The position numbers and the translations under genes are program-made. A DNA stretch of 64,000 nucleotides from Pterois miles. Taxonomy: Eukaryota; Chordata; Actinopteri; Perciformes; Scorpaenidae. The stretch spans positions 3,971,501-4,035,500 of the forward strand of contig CAMQGK010000463.1 of NCBI GenBank assembly GCA_947000775.1, given 5' to 3'. The notes under the pieces are model-generated. The model was not told the DNA's origin, made no database searches, and worked only from the letters and a program-made list of their open reading frames with translations. This document shows, piece by piece, positions 48,601 through 57,076 of the stretch (position 1 is the stretch's first letter; each line of letters begins with the position of its first letter).

Positions 48601-51447
48601 CATCAGGGTCTTAAATATTGTATCTAAATGAGCCATTGAATACTATTAACATATGCCATTAAACCTAGCATTAGCAGTACTGTATCCATCTATGCATTGA
48701 ACTGACAACATGTGAGCCTTTGATGCTTTTGCTTGTACAAACAGATATGACAAAGATATTGTAAGTTTTTATACATAACATCCTTTATAATACCATTGAA
48801 ATGTAGCTTACTTTTAGGTATGCTTCTATTTTTATTTTTTTCTTGACACTAATTATTTATTGTTTGTAGATGTCTTGGAGAAATAGGATTTATTGTTATT
48901 TGTAAAACAACTGAAAGAACTTAATAATCCTACGTAACAAGAGACTATAAACTTGCATTATGATTTTCCCCTAAGTTTTATTTTATTAATACATTTAGTA
49001 ACACTGGAAGAAGACTTTAAACTTTGTTTCTGAACATATGTGTAACTTCAACACCAGCATTTATACAATTAGATTCTGAAAATCTGTGGCCCCTAAATTG
49101 AAATATAATAATCACATGGTGTCTAGTTACACTAGATGAATAGAGCTATTGTGAATTCACATTTCCATAAGCTGTCAGTATTGTACGAATGGAAATATGC
49201 ATTCTGGCATCCCCACTGTTTTCATTATTTCTTAGGCCTGTCTCTCTGCCTATTTTTTTTGGTTGGATGTCAAGCCTTACTCTAAGGCTGACTATCGATA
49301 TTTATCTTTCCTCTTCATGTGTCAGGTGAGTTAAGAATATAATACGCATCTCCTCTCTTTTCTCTTCAGATCATGAAGGAAGTGTGTCGAGCTCTGGGTA
49401 ATGCAGCTGCTGATGACAGTAAATTATTGTTGCTCAGCTCTGTGGGGACTGTTTTCTGCAGTGGCCTGGAGCCGTCCTACCTGATAGGTCGTCTGTCCAC
49501 TGACCGCAGAAAAGAGAGCAGCCGCATCGCAGATGCTGTACGGTAAGAAGAAATCTCTCCGCTTTAAACACAGATTCGCTTCTGACTAGTTGTTAGACTT
49601 GACAGAGTTGGTACTGGTCATGGCGGTGCAGTGGTCACAGCAAGAGGGTCACAGGTTCAGGTCTGGCTTGGGGCTCTTCTGTGTGGAGTGTACATGTTCT
49701 CCCTGTGTTTGCGTGGGTTTTCTCCAGGTGCTCCAGTTTCCTCCTACAATCCAAAGACATGCAGGTTAGGTTCATTGATGACTCTTAATTGGCCATAGGT
49801 GTGAATGTGACCGTGAATGGCTGTCTGTCTCTCTGCGTGAGCTGATGCAAGGTGTACCCTGGACTGGCGACCTGTCCAGGGTGTACCCTGCCTTCGCCCA
49901 GTGCCAGCTTGGATCGGCTTCAGCCCCCCCTCGACCCCTAACAGAATAAGCGGTTGAAGGATGGATGGTACTGATCATTCTGTTGCCCCTTTAGGGAGTT
50001 TGTGTTGGCGTTCATCCACTTCAAGAAACCCATTGTGGCGGCAATAAACGGACCCGCTCTGGGCTTAGGGGCCTCCATCCTGCCGTTGTGTGATGTGGTG
50101 TGGGCCAGTGAGAGGGCCTGGTTCCAAACTCCATGTGCAGCCCTCCACCTTACCCCCTCTGGATGCTCCTCTTACACCTTCCCCCAGATCCTGGGCGTAG
50201 CTCTGGTGAGTCTCAGCAATATTAAAGCTTCTTTTGCAACTTGATCAAATTTTATTTTTCTTATAACCAGCTGATTACCATGTGTTTACCCAAATCAGGG
50301 GAGATTCTAGGGTTAGCCCTTTAGGGCGGCTCAGACCTTATTGAGAATGTGACGTGTACAGTCAAGGGCATAGGTTCCATTTCAACATTGGGGAGACTCA
50401 TATTAAGCAGGGGGTCTGGTGGTCCTCTTCATTTGCTGCATTCTGGTGATTTTTTATGTTTCAGTTTCTGCCTTTTCTGCAAGTTATGGTGGAAATGTTA
50501 TTATTTTTGTAAAGGAAAACATGAAATTTAGACGCCAGGTTCCAGTTCAATTCACTCGATACGCAAGAGTCTCAGCTTTCCAGTGATACCCAATTTATGC
50601 AGTTCCAAAACTGTTTAGGGACCCCAGTATGCAGAAATATTAAAATGCATCATTTTTAGAATAGGTGAAAATAACGCATTAAAACTGCATGCAAAAAACT
50701 GCATGTTTTTGCCCCAAATTGCATTGGATTATAATAAAGTGGGCATATCTGTAAAGGGGAGACATGTGGGTACCCATAGAACACATTTTCATTCATACAT
50801 CTTGAGGTAAGAGGTCAAGGGACCTCTGTGAATACGGCCATGGCAGTTTTCCCTCACCATTATTTTGTGTTCTTCCTTACAAGCTAACATGACACTGGGT
50901 TGCTAGCAATGGACTCCTTGAGGTTTTCTAGTTTCTCGTCAGAGGGTTGGATAATTATTTTTTAGCACCCCTAAAAAAGCCTTAAATTGCAACATTTGGA
51001 TGGCTTGACATATGGAGTATACTGTGTAATTTCCTTCTTGTCGCCAATGGCAGGCCAATGAGATGCTGTTCTGTGGAAGAAAACTAACAGCACAGGAGGC
51101 ATGCAGTCGAGGCCTGGTGTCACAGGTCTTCTGGCCCACCACGTTTAACCAAGAAGTGATGCTGCGTGTGAAGGAAATGGCATCATGCAATGCAGTGGTA
51201 GGTCCTGATCTAGATGCCCAGAAGGTAAAGCTTTTTCTTGAGTATAACCAGGTGACCTTCTCCCCTTTTTGTGTGTTTTTTAAAAAAGGTTTTAGAAGAA
51301 TCCAAATGCCTGGTGAGGAGTATCCTCATGTCCGTCCTTGAGGAAGTGAATGAGAAAGAGTGTCAGATGCTGAAGCAGCTGTGGTGCTCAACCAAAGGAC
51401 TAGAGGCCCTTTTCAGTTACCTGCAGAACAAGACATATGACAAGTGA
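13196..51447 (+). CDS. cdyl2: Chromodomain Y-like protein 2 (seven coding exons with introns)
   Basis: Join of 13196-13219, 30584-31190, 38040-38257, 49370-49542, 49995-50205, 51054-51197 and 51289-51447: 1536 nt, 511 codons plus TGA, no internal stop, all introns GT-AG and all junctions in phase. Human CDYL2 is about 506 residues. Residues 1-58 are a chromodomain with the methyl-lysine aromatic cage Y7, W29 and Y32. The low-complexity hinge has a basic RKKKR at 94-98, a possible nuclear signal. The C-terminal half is a crotonase (enoyl-CoA hydratase-like) fold, recognised by KRLRYNVRQNESNCRFRDIV, INGPALGLGASILPLCD and FCGRKLTAQEACSRGLV. Family role: nuclear reader of H3K9/H3K27 methylation that recruits repressive complexes; any catalytic activity of CDYL2 is unsettled. 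CMC2 and CENPN downstream, as in human 16q23, favour CDYL2 over its paralogue CDYL. Confidence 0.96.
14127..14631. mobile_element. 505-bp MITE with TAGGGATGCA inverted ends and GATACC-rich interior
   Basis: Ends TAGGGATGCACCAAT and ATTGTTGCATCCCTA are inverted repeats matching at 14 of 15 bases. The interior near both ends is rich in GATACC/GGTATC/CCGATA words. An 8-bp target duplication is not clear (TGAAATTA versus TAAATGAT). Related sequence recurs at 21182-21810 and near 25790-25870. Confidence 0.7.
16856..18493 (-). mobile_element. Tc1/mariner element with IR/DR ends, inactive
   Basis: A 1638-bp element flanked by TA on both sides (16854-16855, 18494-18495). Each end carries two copies of AAATTATTCATACCC: outer near 16868 and inner near 17062 on the left, and their inverse near 18280 and 18467 on the right. 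Two direct repeats inside each inverted repeat is the IR/DR layout of fish Tc1-like elements such as the Sleeping Beauty relatives. A single transposase frame runs on the - strand between the inner repeats. The insertion is in CDYL2 intron 1, antisense to the gene, and abuts (TA)n DNA that offers many TA targets. Confidence 0.92.
17080..18096 (-). pseudogene. Tc1-like transposase with three nonsense codons and a changed catalytic site
   Basis: From the ATG at 18096-18094 one frame of 338 sense-length codons reaches the final stop at 17082-17080 without any frameshift, the normal length for a fish Tc1 transposase. The N-terminal part is a paired-like helix-turn-helix region (KAYKVISKQYDVPVLTLQSI, then a GRGRKRKVS hook). 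The catalytic core has the first Asp in LWSDETKLELF and the second in DNNLKHTAQ. The third acid of the DD34E triad is missing: SPDLSPSVNLW has Val where the family has Glu. In-frame stops are at 17613-17611, 17391-17389 and about 17274-17272. Only point mutations separate this copy from an intact frame, but it cannot make an active enzyme. Confidence 0.9.
18494..18668. repeat. (TA)n microsatellite with CG interruptions
   Basis: About 175 bp of TA dinucleotides with short interruptions (GTTATATATATCGTAT, TACGTATATA). It adjoins the right end of the Tc1 element. Apparent open frames through it are composition artefacts. Confidence 0.95.
18880..18917. repeat. (AAC)n-rich trinucleotide stretch
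   Basis: Imperfect AACAAC repeats with AGC and AAT interruptions. Confidence 0.85.
19085..19720 (+). pseudogene. 3' part of a LINE reverse transcriptase (L2/Rex1-like), decayed
   Basis: Pieces in shifting forward frames match the end of a fish non-LTR reverse transcriptase: SPKGPLSPLLFIL near 19150, the catalytic-box segment KFADDTTVVGL near 19208-19240, a TKFLGVHI-type segment near 19420-19450, and WYRNCNASDCKALQRVVRT near 19600-19655. The FADD box and the downstream AWYGN-ASD-KALQRVVR pattern are typical of the jockey/L2 group. Frameshifts and stops are numerous and the 5' part is absent, as usual for 5'-truncated LINE copies. Confidence 0.8.
20347..20492 (+). repeat. Dispersed fish repeat, copy 2 (internally deleted)
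   Basis: GTCAACCGCTTATCCC is joined almost directly to CTTTGGACTGTGGGAGGAAG, then CACGGGGAGAACATGCAAAC and ACACAGAAGAGTCCCAAGCC. Compared with 9572-9905, about 110 bp of the middle are missing. Confidence 0.8.
21182..21810. repeat. Decayed relative of the GATACC-rich MITE
   Basis: Starts near GATAGAGATGTTCCCATACT with CAGATACCAAGTACCAATCC, and ends near CCGATACTGGTATCAGTATT, GGAGCAACTC. Word content and order match 14127-14631, but the ends are too decayed to set boundaries. Confidence 0.5.
23970..24440 (+). pseudogene. Possible DIRS-like retrotransposon gag relic
   Basis: One forward frame contains DGHRECPSCLGIAHLRE (about 24160-24210), a Cys-x2-Cys-x-Gly-x2-His arrangement that resembles the zinc-finger-like segment in ORF1 of fish DIRS elements. 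The frame is otherwise broken by stops within 250 bp. I recognise only this short motif, so the assignment is tentative and other retroelement classes are possible. Confidence 0.3.
25790..25870. repeat. Short fragment of the GATACC-rich MITE family
   Basis: GATATCAGATTGGTACTCAG followed by TATCGGCTGATGCC and CAGGTATCGTTATC, in the same style as 14127-14631. It is a small piece only. Confidence 0.45.
25999..26302 (+). mobile_element. tRNA-derived SINE, copy 1
   Basis: The head GGCGGCAGTAGCTCAGTCTG contains an RNA polymerase III A box (TAGCTCAGTCTG). A B box GGTTCAAGTCC follows at 26054-26064. The body has GCACTGCTGAGCAAGGCACC and the tail ends TTTCCCCAAGTGGGACTAAT, then (TTC)n. The same family lies inverted at 60739-61027, and its 3' end alone at 54270-54325. 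It is a SINE and not a functional tRNA gene, because the cloverleaf cannot be completed. Confidence 0.85.
28223..28448 (+). mobile_element. tRNA-derived SINE, copy 2 (related subfamily)
   Basis: The head GGGGTGGCTGTAGCTCAGTA carries a clear A box. The B box is degraded (CCAGTTTGATCTCC). The body TGTCCTTGAGCGCAACACTG and CTGCTCCCACAGTACTTAGG, then a GTAATAAAGT end, is the pattern of a fish tRNA SINE that differs from the copy at 25999 in its body. Confidence 0.75.
30584..31190 (+). CDS. cdyl2: CDYL2 coding exon 2 (chromodomain and hinge)
   Basis: Acceptor TTCAG before 30584, donor GTAAGA at 31191; 607 nt, entered in phase 0 and left with one base. It encodes VERIVDKRRNKKGKWEYLIR onward: most of the chromodomain (cage residues W29 and Y32 in RWKGYG) and about 150 residues of polar, low-complexity hinge with RKKKR. 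The open frame continues past the donor for a few codons; that is intron read-through, not coding. Confidence 0.95.
33490..34660 (+). repeat. hAT-family repeat, copy A (approximate ends)
   Basis: Shares with other copies: AAGTGGTGTACATCAG, GAGATGCAGCT, TATATGATGACCATCCC, ACTTATAAGTTGTTGCAG, CATCATCACAAAGGAATACA, AAGTGGGCATGTCTGTAAAG, ATATCTTGAGGTCAAAGGTC. The same blocks in the same order occur at 38960-41000, and part of them at 50530-50950, 57575-58180 (inverted) and 62815-63490. Confidence 0.7.
36905..37180 (+). repeat. Dispersed fish repeat, copy 3 (degenerate)
   Basis: TACACCCTGGACAGGTCGCC, AGTCCATCGCAGGGCACATA, GGCAATTTAGAGTCATCAAT and GACCCTCTTACTGTGAGGCA in the order seen at 9572-9905. 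Confidence 0.8.
37270..37750 (+). repeat. Arm of a dispersed inverted repeat pair (partner at 47300-47690)
   Basis: Segments such as ATAGAAGTCTATGAGAAAAT, CCTCAGTAAACATTG, CAGCATGATGTTCATTTAGT and AAATTATGGTCCCATTTAGA recur as reverse complements at 47300-47690, 10 kb away. Confidence 0.75.
38040..38257 (+). CDS. cdyl2: CDYL2 coding exon 3
   Basis: Acceptor TGTCAG, donor GTGAGA; 218 nt. It completes the split Gly codon of exon 2 and encodes the most conserved CDYL2 stretch (VKRKLAEEKGYVFDKRLRYN, then VRQNESNCRFRDIVVRKEEG and FTHVLLSSQTTDNNALTPE), the start of the crotonase-like domain. Confidence 0.96.
38960..41000 (+). repeat. hAT-family repeat, copy B, interrupted by another transposon
   Basis: The left part (38960-39599) and right part (40637-41000) together reproduce the block order of 33490-34660: GAAGTGGTGTACATCA, GATGCAGCTC, TATATGATGGCCATCCC, AAGTTGTTGCAGTGAT on the left; GTGATTATCATAAAGTGGGC, ATATCTTGAGGTAAAAGGAC on the right. 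The middle, 39600-40628, is a later insertion. Confidence 0.75.
39600..40628. mobile_element. 1029-bp hAT-like non-autonomous element nested in an older repeat
   Basis: Ends CCGGGGTGGCTAACC and, read inward from the right, CAGGCCTGGCCAACC match at 11 of 15 positions. The flanks GTTTCGGG (39592-39599) and GTTTAGGG (40629-40636) are an 8-bp duplication with one mismatch. The uninterrupted copy at 50530-50950 has a single GTTTAGGG at the matching place, which confirms the insertion point. The interior has AGCCGCATG words at both ends and no intact transposase. Confidence 0.85.
44463..44508. repeat. 8-bp tandem repeat AGCCTGAT
   Basis: About four and a half copies of AGCCTGAT followed by a GATAGCC variant, just left of the minisatellite. 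Confidence 0.85.
44541..45551. repeat. 41-bp minisatellite, 25 copies in register
   Basis: Units start ATGGTACAGGCTTACAGCAT at 44541, 44582, 44623 and so on to 45525, exactly 41 bp apart, so no indel has fixed in 24 full periods. Variation is confined to the 3' tail of the unit (GTATTATT, GTATTATA, GTGTTATT, GCATTATA). Because 41 is not a multiple of three and the unit has almost no stops, all three forward frames stay open and give repetitive open frames of up to 318 codons. These are artefacts within CDYL2 intron 3, not a gene. Confidence 0.97.
47134..48392. mobile_element. Decayed DNA transposon with ~26-bp inverted ends
   Basis: Left end AATTGACCCTTTGTTAAGTC (47135 on) and the reverse complement of the right end, AACTGACCCTTTGCTAAGCC (to 48391), match at 22 of 26 positions. 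The left half includes the segment inverted relative to 37270-37750. The superfamily is not assigned; no clear target duplication and no coding remain. Confidence 0.6.
49370..49542 (+). CDS. cdyl2: CDYL2 coding exon 4
   Basis: Acceptor CTTCAG, donor GTAAGA; 173 nt. Encodes IMKEVCRALGNAAADDSKLL, then LSSVGTVFCSGLEPSYLIGR and ends within an Arg codon. VFCSGL corresponds to the crotonase-fold strand near the oxyanion region. Confidence 0.96.
49543..49994 (+). other. CDYL2 intron 4
   Basis: 452-bp GT-AG intron, almost filled by a dispersed repeat in the - orientation. Confidence 0.9.
49617..49970 (-). repeat. Dispersed fish repeat, copy 4 (inverted)
   Basis: Reverse complement of the 9572 type: TTGGATCGGCTTCAGCC, AAGACATGCAGGTTAGGTTC and GTGTGGAGTGTACATGTTCT read inversely to copy 1. 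A duplicated GTGTACCCTG...GACTGGCGACCTGTCCAGG block sits near 49850-49890. Confidence 0.82.
49995..50205 (+). CDS. cdyl2: CDYL2 coding exon 5
   Basis: Acceptor TTTAG, donor GTGAGT; 211 nt. Encodes FKKPIVAAINGPALGLGASI, LPLCDVVWASERAWFQTP and GCSSYTFPQILGVAL, the CoA-binding heart of the crotonase fold. Confidence 0.96.
50530..50950 (+). repeat. hAT-family repeat, copy C, in CDYL2 intron 5
   Basis: CGCAAGAGTCTCAGCTTTCC, AGTGATACCCAATTTATGCA, AAGTGGGCATATCTGTAAAG, ACCCATAGAACACATTTTC and CATCTTGAGGTAAGAGGTCA in family order. It is uninterrupted at the site where copy B received its insertion. Confidence 0.75.
51054..51197 (+). CDS. cdyl2: CDYL2 coding exon 6
   Basis: Acceptor GGCAG, donor GTAGGT; 144 nt, phase 0 to phase 0. 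Encodes ANEMLFCGRKLTAQEACSRG and LVSQVFWPTTFNQEVMLRVK, a classic crotonase C-terminal helix pattern. Confidence 0.96.
51289..51447 (+). CDS. cdyl2: CDYL2 coding exon 7 (terminal)
   Basis: Enters after a 91-bp intron whose acceptor is a pyrimidine tract followed by TAAAAAAG. Encodes VLEESKCLVRSILMSVLEEV and ends SYLQNKTYDK with TGA at 51445-51447. The phase-0 junction excludes the nearby TTTTAG as acceptor. Confidence 0.93.
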   Translation, partial: VLEESKCLVRSILMSVLEEVNEKECQMLKQLWCSTKGLEALFSYLQNKTYDK

Positions 51448-54010
51448 TCATCTATACCCAGAAGACTGACGATGTGGGTCAAAGGTTATCTGCGGAGGAT
51501 GATATGGGTGTGATGTCAGACTGAAGGAAAGGTTGCATTAAGGGTCTTCGTTTCCATCCATCAGCAGAGGGCTGCTTGCTTACATGTCTACGAACAACAA
51601 CTTCGCAGTCTTCTTCTTTTGTAAATCAAGTTATATTTTATATTTATTGGACCCATAACTGTCCAGATGTTTATTCTCTAGGAGTCAAAGAGCAAAGGGC
51701 CAAATGTGCATTGCTTAAGTAAACACTGAAGGACGTTCTGCAGGGAGGTACAGAGTGTTTCTGTACGTATGCCAGACTTATGCGTTCATGAAATTATCAG
51801 GATGTATGAAATCAATGTATGTCTGATAGGACAGGATAATACAGTATATATTAATATATATTTATTGCAAGCGTGGAAAAAGAGTTGCTTTCTGAATATA
51901 AGGATTTTCTTTTAGTTGCTTATTGTTTTGAGCTGAAGTGCAAATCAGTTTGAATGAGGACACTGTTTTATGCACATTCCATCCTCTCTGTATAAGAAAA
52001 CAAATGCTCATACATATCCGTGGATCACAGTGATGCGTCATGAAACAATTCTGGGTAATTCAAAGAAAACATAAGCTTTTTTTTCATCACATTACCCACT
52101 GTTCATACTTTAAAAGCCGATTAGAGTGTTGTCAGGCCTTATCAGTAGCTGTAAGCCCCATAGATGTCGGTCAGCAGGGCCCAGCTACACCCAGTATTAG
52201 GTGTTATCATCTATTCACATGGTTGATCAGTGAAAGAAGGTTTAAAAAAAAAAAAAAAAAGATGACAGCAACTCAGGACAGGCAGGAGGGTGGTGGTGGA
52301 TGGGTCCAGAGACTGAGGTTCACATCCTGTGTGAAATCAACATTATTTTAAGCCAAAACATGTTTTTCCCCAAACTTAACCAAGTGTTTTGTTGCTTAAA
52401 CCTAAAGTGGAAGTTGTTGTGTTGGTATTGAAAACAGAACTGATTCATCAGTTTTACAGGTTTGAATGTGTTGCTTTTTCGCTTTCACTTTTACACCCTA
52501 GTAGGGCCCTAATGACCCACATCTATGGTGAACATTGGCTCACGGAAATAAATGGGTGATAACAGCCCTATTAGTTTAGTAGGCCCCTAATAGCTTACAA
52601 ACTTGGGACAGATGTTTGGTGATAACGCCTATTCAATATCCTGATAGCAGTCAGATTGGGTGCTATTACACAGAACAGACATCTTGTTGCCAGTAAATTA
52701 ATTATCATAATCATAATCACCATAAATTTGCTTCTGTTAACCTAAAATCAAGATTAATGTTCATGTATGATGATCAGGTGATTAGTGCATAAGTACATAA
52801 AATATCCTCATATTGTTAACATCCATCTACTTTCTTTCACCTGCAGCAGAAACGTCAAGAGTTTAATTAAACTTTTATTTATATGAGTGAGATCTAATTG
52901 AGGTCAGGATTTTTCTTTCAAACGAGACTTGTTTGAATTGAAATGCTAATCAGGAAGATAAGTGGAAATGGAGAACACTGGAAGCCTCATGGGAGTGCTA
53001 GCACTAAATATACAAATGGTATTTTGGGTTGAGTACAAAATTACTTGAGATGATTAAATTAATCGTTGGCTCACATCACATTGAAGGATTAGTAATGGAT
53101 TTTATCCCGTTTAGTTTGAGCTGCATATAGTAGACGTACATGCAGTACTGTGGTGGTTCATATGTGTATAACATGGCTTCCAGTTATTGTGTGAAATGTG
53201 TGCTCATCAAGTTGATATTAACCTGACCGTTATTTCTTAGTTGTGTATATTTTAGAGCACACAGAAGAGATGATCCGTGCTCGGTCCTCATGTTAATCAC
53301 ATTGTGACGACACTAATTGTCAGTGTTCTATATTGTGGAAATGCAACAGTTGTGTAGCTGGAGTCAACTTTGTCCTTATCTGCATGTGATGATTCAAGAT
53401 TTCAAGAAATTTTATATTGCAATGTGTATTATATGTAGGGATCTATTTTGTTTTACCAAAAAAGAAAAAAAGAAAAAAATGTAGGTCTGTGAAAATTGTT
53501 TTGTAAAACCCAGAAGATGTTTGTCCATTTTCGCGGTGGTACACATGCAGTACAGAATAATATATAATGTAGACTGTTTTGTGTAACTAATGGCATGTAA
53601 TATACTGTACATATAAATGTGCTGCCTGTCTGAACACCAGGGTATGTTTTGTATATATGTATTGTTAGAAATGGTGCGGTTTATTTTTGTATTTATTTGA
53701 GATAACTGGATGTGCAGTGCCATGTGGTTTCCTTTGCTCCAGAAGCCCCCGTCTCTCTGTAATCATCCTTTTCTATTCCCATGAAAACTTGAACAAAATG
53801 GGTCAGATAATTTATACAAATATAATTTCAAAACCAAAATGTGTAAACACTAATGTCACTTGAATGTTTACCTCTTCACTTGACATTATTAGATAAAGTA
53901 TTTTGTTGTAAATTATCAAAGGCATGTCAGATAAGTTAATATATAATATTGTGTTTTATTGAGCTTTTTAAGTATGAACAGATGATCAATAAAATGACCT
54001 TAAATGTATT
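51448..54010 (+). other. cdyl2: Probable CDYL2 3' UTR
   Basis: No further exon or splice acceptor that would extend the protein. The region is AT-rich and free of long repeats. The first convincing polyadenylation signal with a T-rich downstream stretch is at 53988, which suggests a 3' UTR of about 2.5 kb, as is common for this gene. Earlier use of weaker signals is possible. Confidence 0.55.
53988..53993 (+). terminator. cdyl2: AATAAA polyadenylation signal, candidate end of CDYL2
   Basis: AATAAA in GATCAATAAAATGACC, followed by a T-rich stretch within 60 bases. Confidence 0.5.
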
Positions 54011-54269
54011 TCAGAATTGTCAATTTCAGCCATATATGATTATTAGTGTCATCATCAGTTTTGTTTGCAGGGAATAATTACTGGTTTGATGAAGCACTTA
54101 TGACATTCAAGTCATTGTTATGTCATTAAGTACTAAAATAAAATTAACAACAACAAAAAAAACACAGTACACTTTCACTGAAGCTAATGAAATCATTTGT
54201 AGCTGCATTTAGTGCAGCTAAATTTGTTGCTTTATTTTAACTCATATGCTGCTCCCAGATATAATAAAT

Positions 54270-54325
54270 AGATATTGTAAATTTCCCCACTGTGGGACTA
54301 ATAAAGGAATATCTTATCTTATATA
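54270..54325 (+). mobile_element. 3' end of a tRNA-derived SINE
   Basis: AATTTCCCCACTGTGGGACT followed by AATAAAGGAATATCTTATCT is the tail of the family seen complete at 25999 and 60739. The head is missing, as in 5'-truncated copies. Confidence 0.75.
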
Positions 54326-56992
54326 CAGTATAATCAGCTACAGAAAACAGGCAGTTTGGCGACCAAAGACTCCATTAGGTTTAAATAATCAGTCAGCAGT
54401 TGTTGTGATTTTGTTGTTTGTTTTTTACAAGAGGAGCTCCTACATTCACTTCATCAACTATATTCCTCATCTGCTGGTAAAAAACACTTAACATCTTTTA
54501 GGGTCCCAAGAAGAGGAGAGAAGGGTCTGTGTACTGTGGCTGCTGAATGCGTATCACAGAGTGTTATCACACAGATCCTGTAAGACATGAGTCTTTATGT
54601 ACTTATTCATTTTATTTAATTTGTAAAATATTACAAATTCTTTTCAGTGTCATCTAGTCTATAAAATGCATTTCTTTACTTTAGTAGTAGTTTCTGTTTT
54701 AGGCACTGGATCCAAATTCCCACCTCAGCATGTGTTTGAAGTGCTCAATAATAAAATTTGAAGTAAATAAGTTATAACTAAAAAAATAATTACTCATATT
54801 TGCTCCATTATTTATTGCAAATGACTGTGTTTTGATAGGTTTCTGTGTTTTTGTCTTTTCTAACCACAATATCATGAGTGATCCGACAGTATGTATGTTT
54901 CATCATTCATGTTTTTGTCTCAAAGCACACCTTAGGGTGCCTTACAATTTAATCTGTCAATGATTGATCCATACATTGTGATGGGTAGAGTGAACTGTTT
55001 CAAATAAAGAAAAAGTGATTTCACAATGTGAGTTATTTTTCTAACATTTCTCAATCCACTATCTAGGCATTTGTCAACAGTTTTTCTAATAATCTCCAGT
55101 AAGATAACCCAACACTCAGTAACCCTACACTTTGATTTGGCAGGGTATGGTCACATATCAAAGCCTCTTGACACTCCCTAGTAGTAATTATCAAGCAAAT
55201 AGTCACTAAAATTATTTCATCAAAAAGGAAATGCATGTTCACAGTCAGTCTGAGATTATTCAGATATAAAGGACACAGGCCTCATTTTGTTTCATGGTCA
55301 CATCTGTCAGTCCTGCTGTCTTTAACCTCAGCTCAGACAGGTACTTGCTATTTCCTGTGTTGACTGTGAGGTAGTAAGAGTTTGTTTTTTTTATTGGGAA
55401 CAATACCCTATGCAGTATGGTGAGGAGGATCCAAACTTTAAGGGTCCACTTACTAATGATTCTGAGCCCTCGACATTATCTCCTGCTATTCACTCAGCAA
55501 ATGGAGATGGCTCAGGTGTCTTTTCATGACCTAAATGTGAACTATCAGTCTTGTAAAGAGCCAAAAAATGATCGAGAAGTCCATCCATCTTTAGACAAAG
55601 AGGGGTCACATGACCAGTTAATTTTATATAGTGCCAAATCACAGCCCATGTTATCTCATGACACTGTCCAAAGCTTCCCATTTAGGTGACATGATGACAT
55701 CTCAACCAGCTGCAGTTGCTGAATGAAGACCATGACATCAGTTCAGAGCTCTAAAATATTACTAAGTGGACTTTTGAGCTTATATTCTCTTTACAACTTG
55801 ATCAGGGTTTAAAGTTAAACCGAAGACTTTTAAGACTTTTTTTATTACCGTAGAATTCAATTTAATACCCGTTAGTGGTCATACTGGTCAACGTGTGAAA
55901 GAATTTATATATATATATATATTTGGCTAAAACAGACCCTTGCCCATTATTAAGGGACATGAACTTCCTACTATAGTGAGATGTAACAGTGCTTGCTAGC
56001 CTCCATGCACACTCCAGTTGCAACAATCCAACTTGAAGTTTATAGGTGTATAACATCTCCTGACAGCCTAATGAATGAATACAAATACATTTATAACCAC
56101 TGTGACTGCCTATGGAAAGCAAAAGGAAATATATTGGACTTTTTTACAAAGGCCTTTTTTAAGAAACAATTTTTTAGAACTTTTCACAACCTGCAGGTGC
56201 TATATCAAAGCATGGATTCTTAAATTTACTGATAATTTTACTTTATTTAAAAGCAGTGAAACTTGTAATGAATCAATACATTCCAATAAACTTTCAAACA
56301 ACAAGTGTGTTCAATGTGTATGTCCATGAGTACATGTTCACACAGAGTAAAACCCAGCCACTGATCATCCCATTTTGGGATCTTTTCATTATTATCATTT
56401 TTTTAAACGCATCTCTGAAATTGACTCTCCTTGTTTTCATGAATATAACAGGCACCAGAATATTCCTGAGGTGTGTAGCCAACATAAATAAAGGTTTGAT
56501 GAAAGGATTCTGCCAGCAGCTCCACTAATCTCTTTGATGGAGCCGTTGAGTACTTCTAACAGAGGGGGAAATAAATGATGATCCCCGACAGCAATCTTTA
56601 ATCCAAAGTACTGGATGCTGTTGTTCTTATGTTGTCCTAAAATGTTGTGGTGGTAACACTGAGTTTTAGCCTGTGCAGATGATAAAAAGTCCAAATCGTG
56701 TTAGAAGGTTTCACGCCACAGTAGCAGTAAGCTGTGCATCTTAACCATATCACTGATGGAATTTGATCCCAACATTAAATAACATTACCCCTTCATCATG
56801 TTTCTCTCAACTAATATCAAAAGAATATACAGTAATAACGGCCCATGCCACTTAGACCTGTCAATGCTGCAATGCAATGTCAATACAATCCACACTCGTC
56901 TGAATTTATAAAGAGACAGAAGTCCTAACCCGGTGTCTGTGTGAATACTTTTAACTTGCAGTGCCAGTGGCAAAGTTGCATTAAAATGTCCT
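54326..56992. other. Intergenic DNA between CDYL2 and CMC2, nothing recognised
   Basis: AT-rich with a short (TA)n at 55903-55921. On the - strand, TTTATT at 56242-56247 is the complement of AATAAA and could be a CMC2 polyadenylation signal about 750 bp past its stop. Open frames here are short and overlap on both strands. Confidence 0.45.
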
Positions 56993-57076
56993 TCACAGCT
57001 GCTCTTTGGGTCTTGCTTTCAGCCTCTTTTTCATCTCTTGTGCATGCTGCTTGCTGCGCTCTCGCTTTTCCAGTCT
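56993..57076 (-). CDS. cmc2: CMC2 coding exon 3 (terminal)
   Basis: 84 nt after acceptor CAACAG; encodes RLEKRERSKQHAQEMKKRLK and ends ARPKEQL with TGA at 56995-56993. Confidence 0.92.
   Translation of the reverse strand, partial: RLEKRERSKQHAQEMKKRLKARPKEQL

Larger units (their letters stand above)
38258..49369 (+). other. CDYL2 intron 3 (11.1 kb), overall contents
   Basis: GT-AG intron containing a nested hAT insertion (38960-41000), an 8-bp tandem repeat, the 41-bp minisatellite (44541-45551) and a decayed DNA transposon (47134-48392). I see no exon or named repeat in 41.0-44.4, 45.6-47.1 or 48.4-49.4 kb. Confidence 0.8.

Noticed and set aside
51198..51341. Read-through of CDYL2 exon 6 as an alternative C-terminus
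   Set aside because: The donor at 51198 and acceptor at 51287-51288 restore the conserved terminal exon; read-through gives a short unrelated tail.
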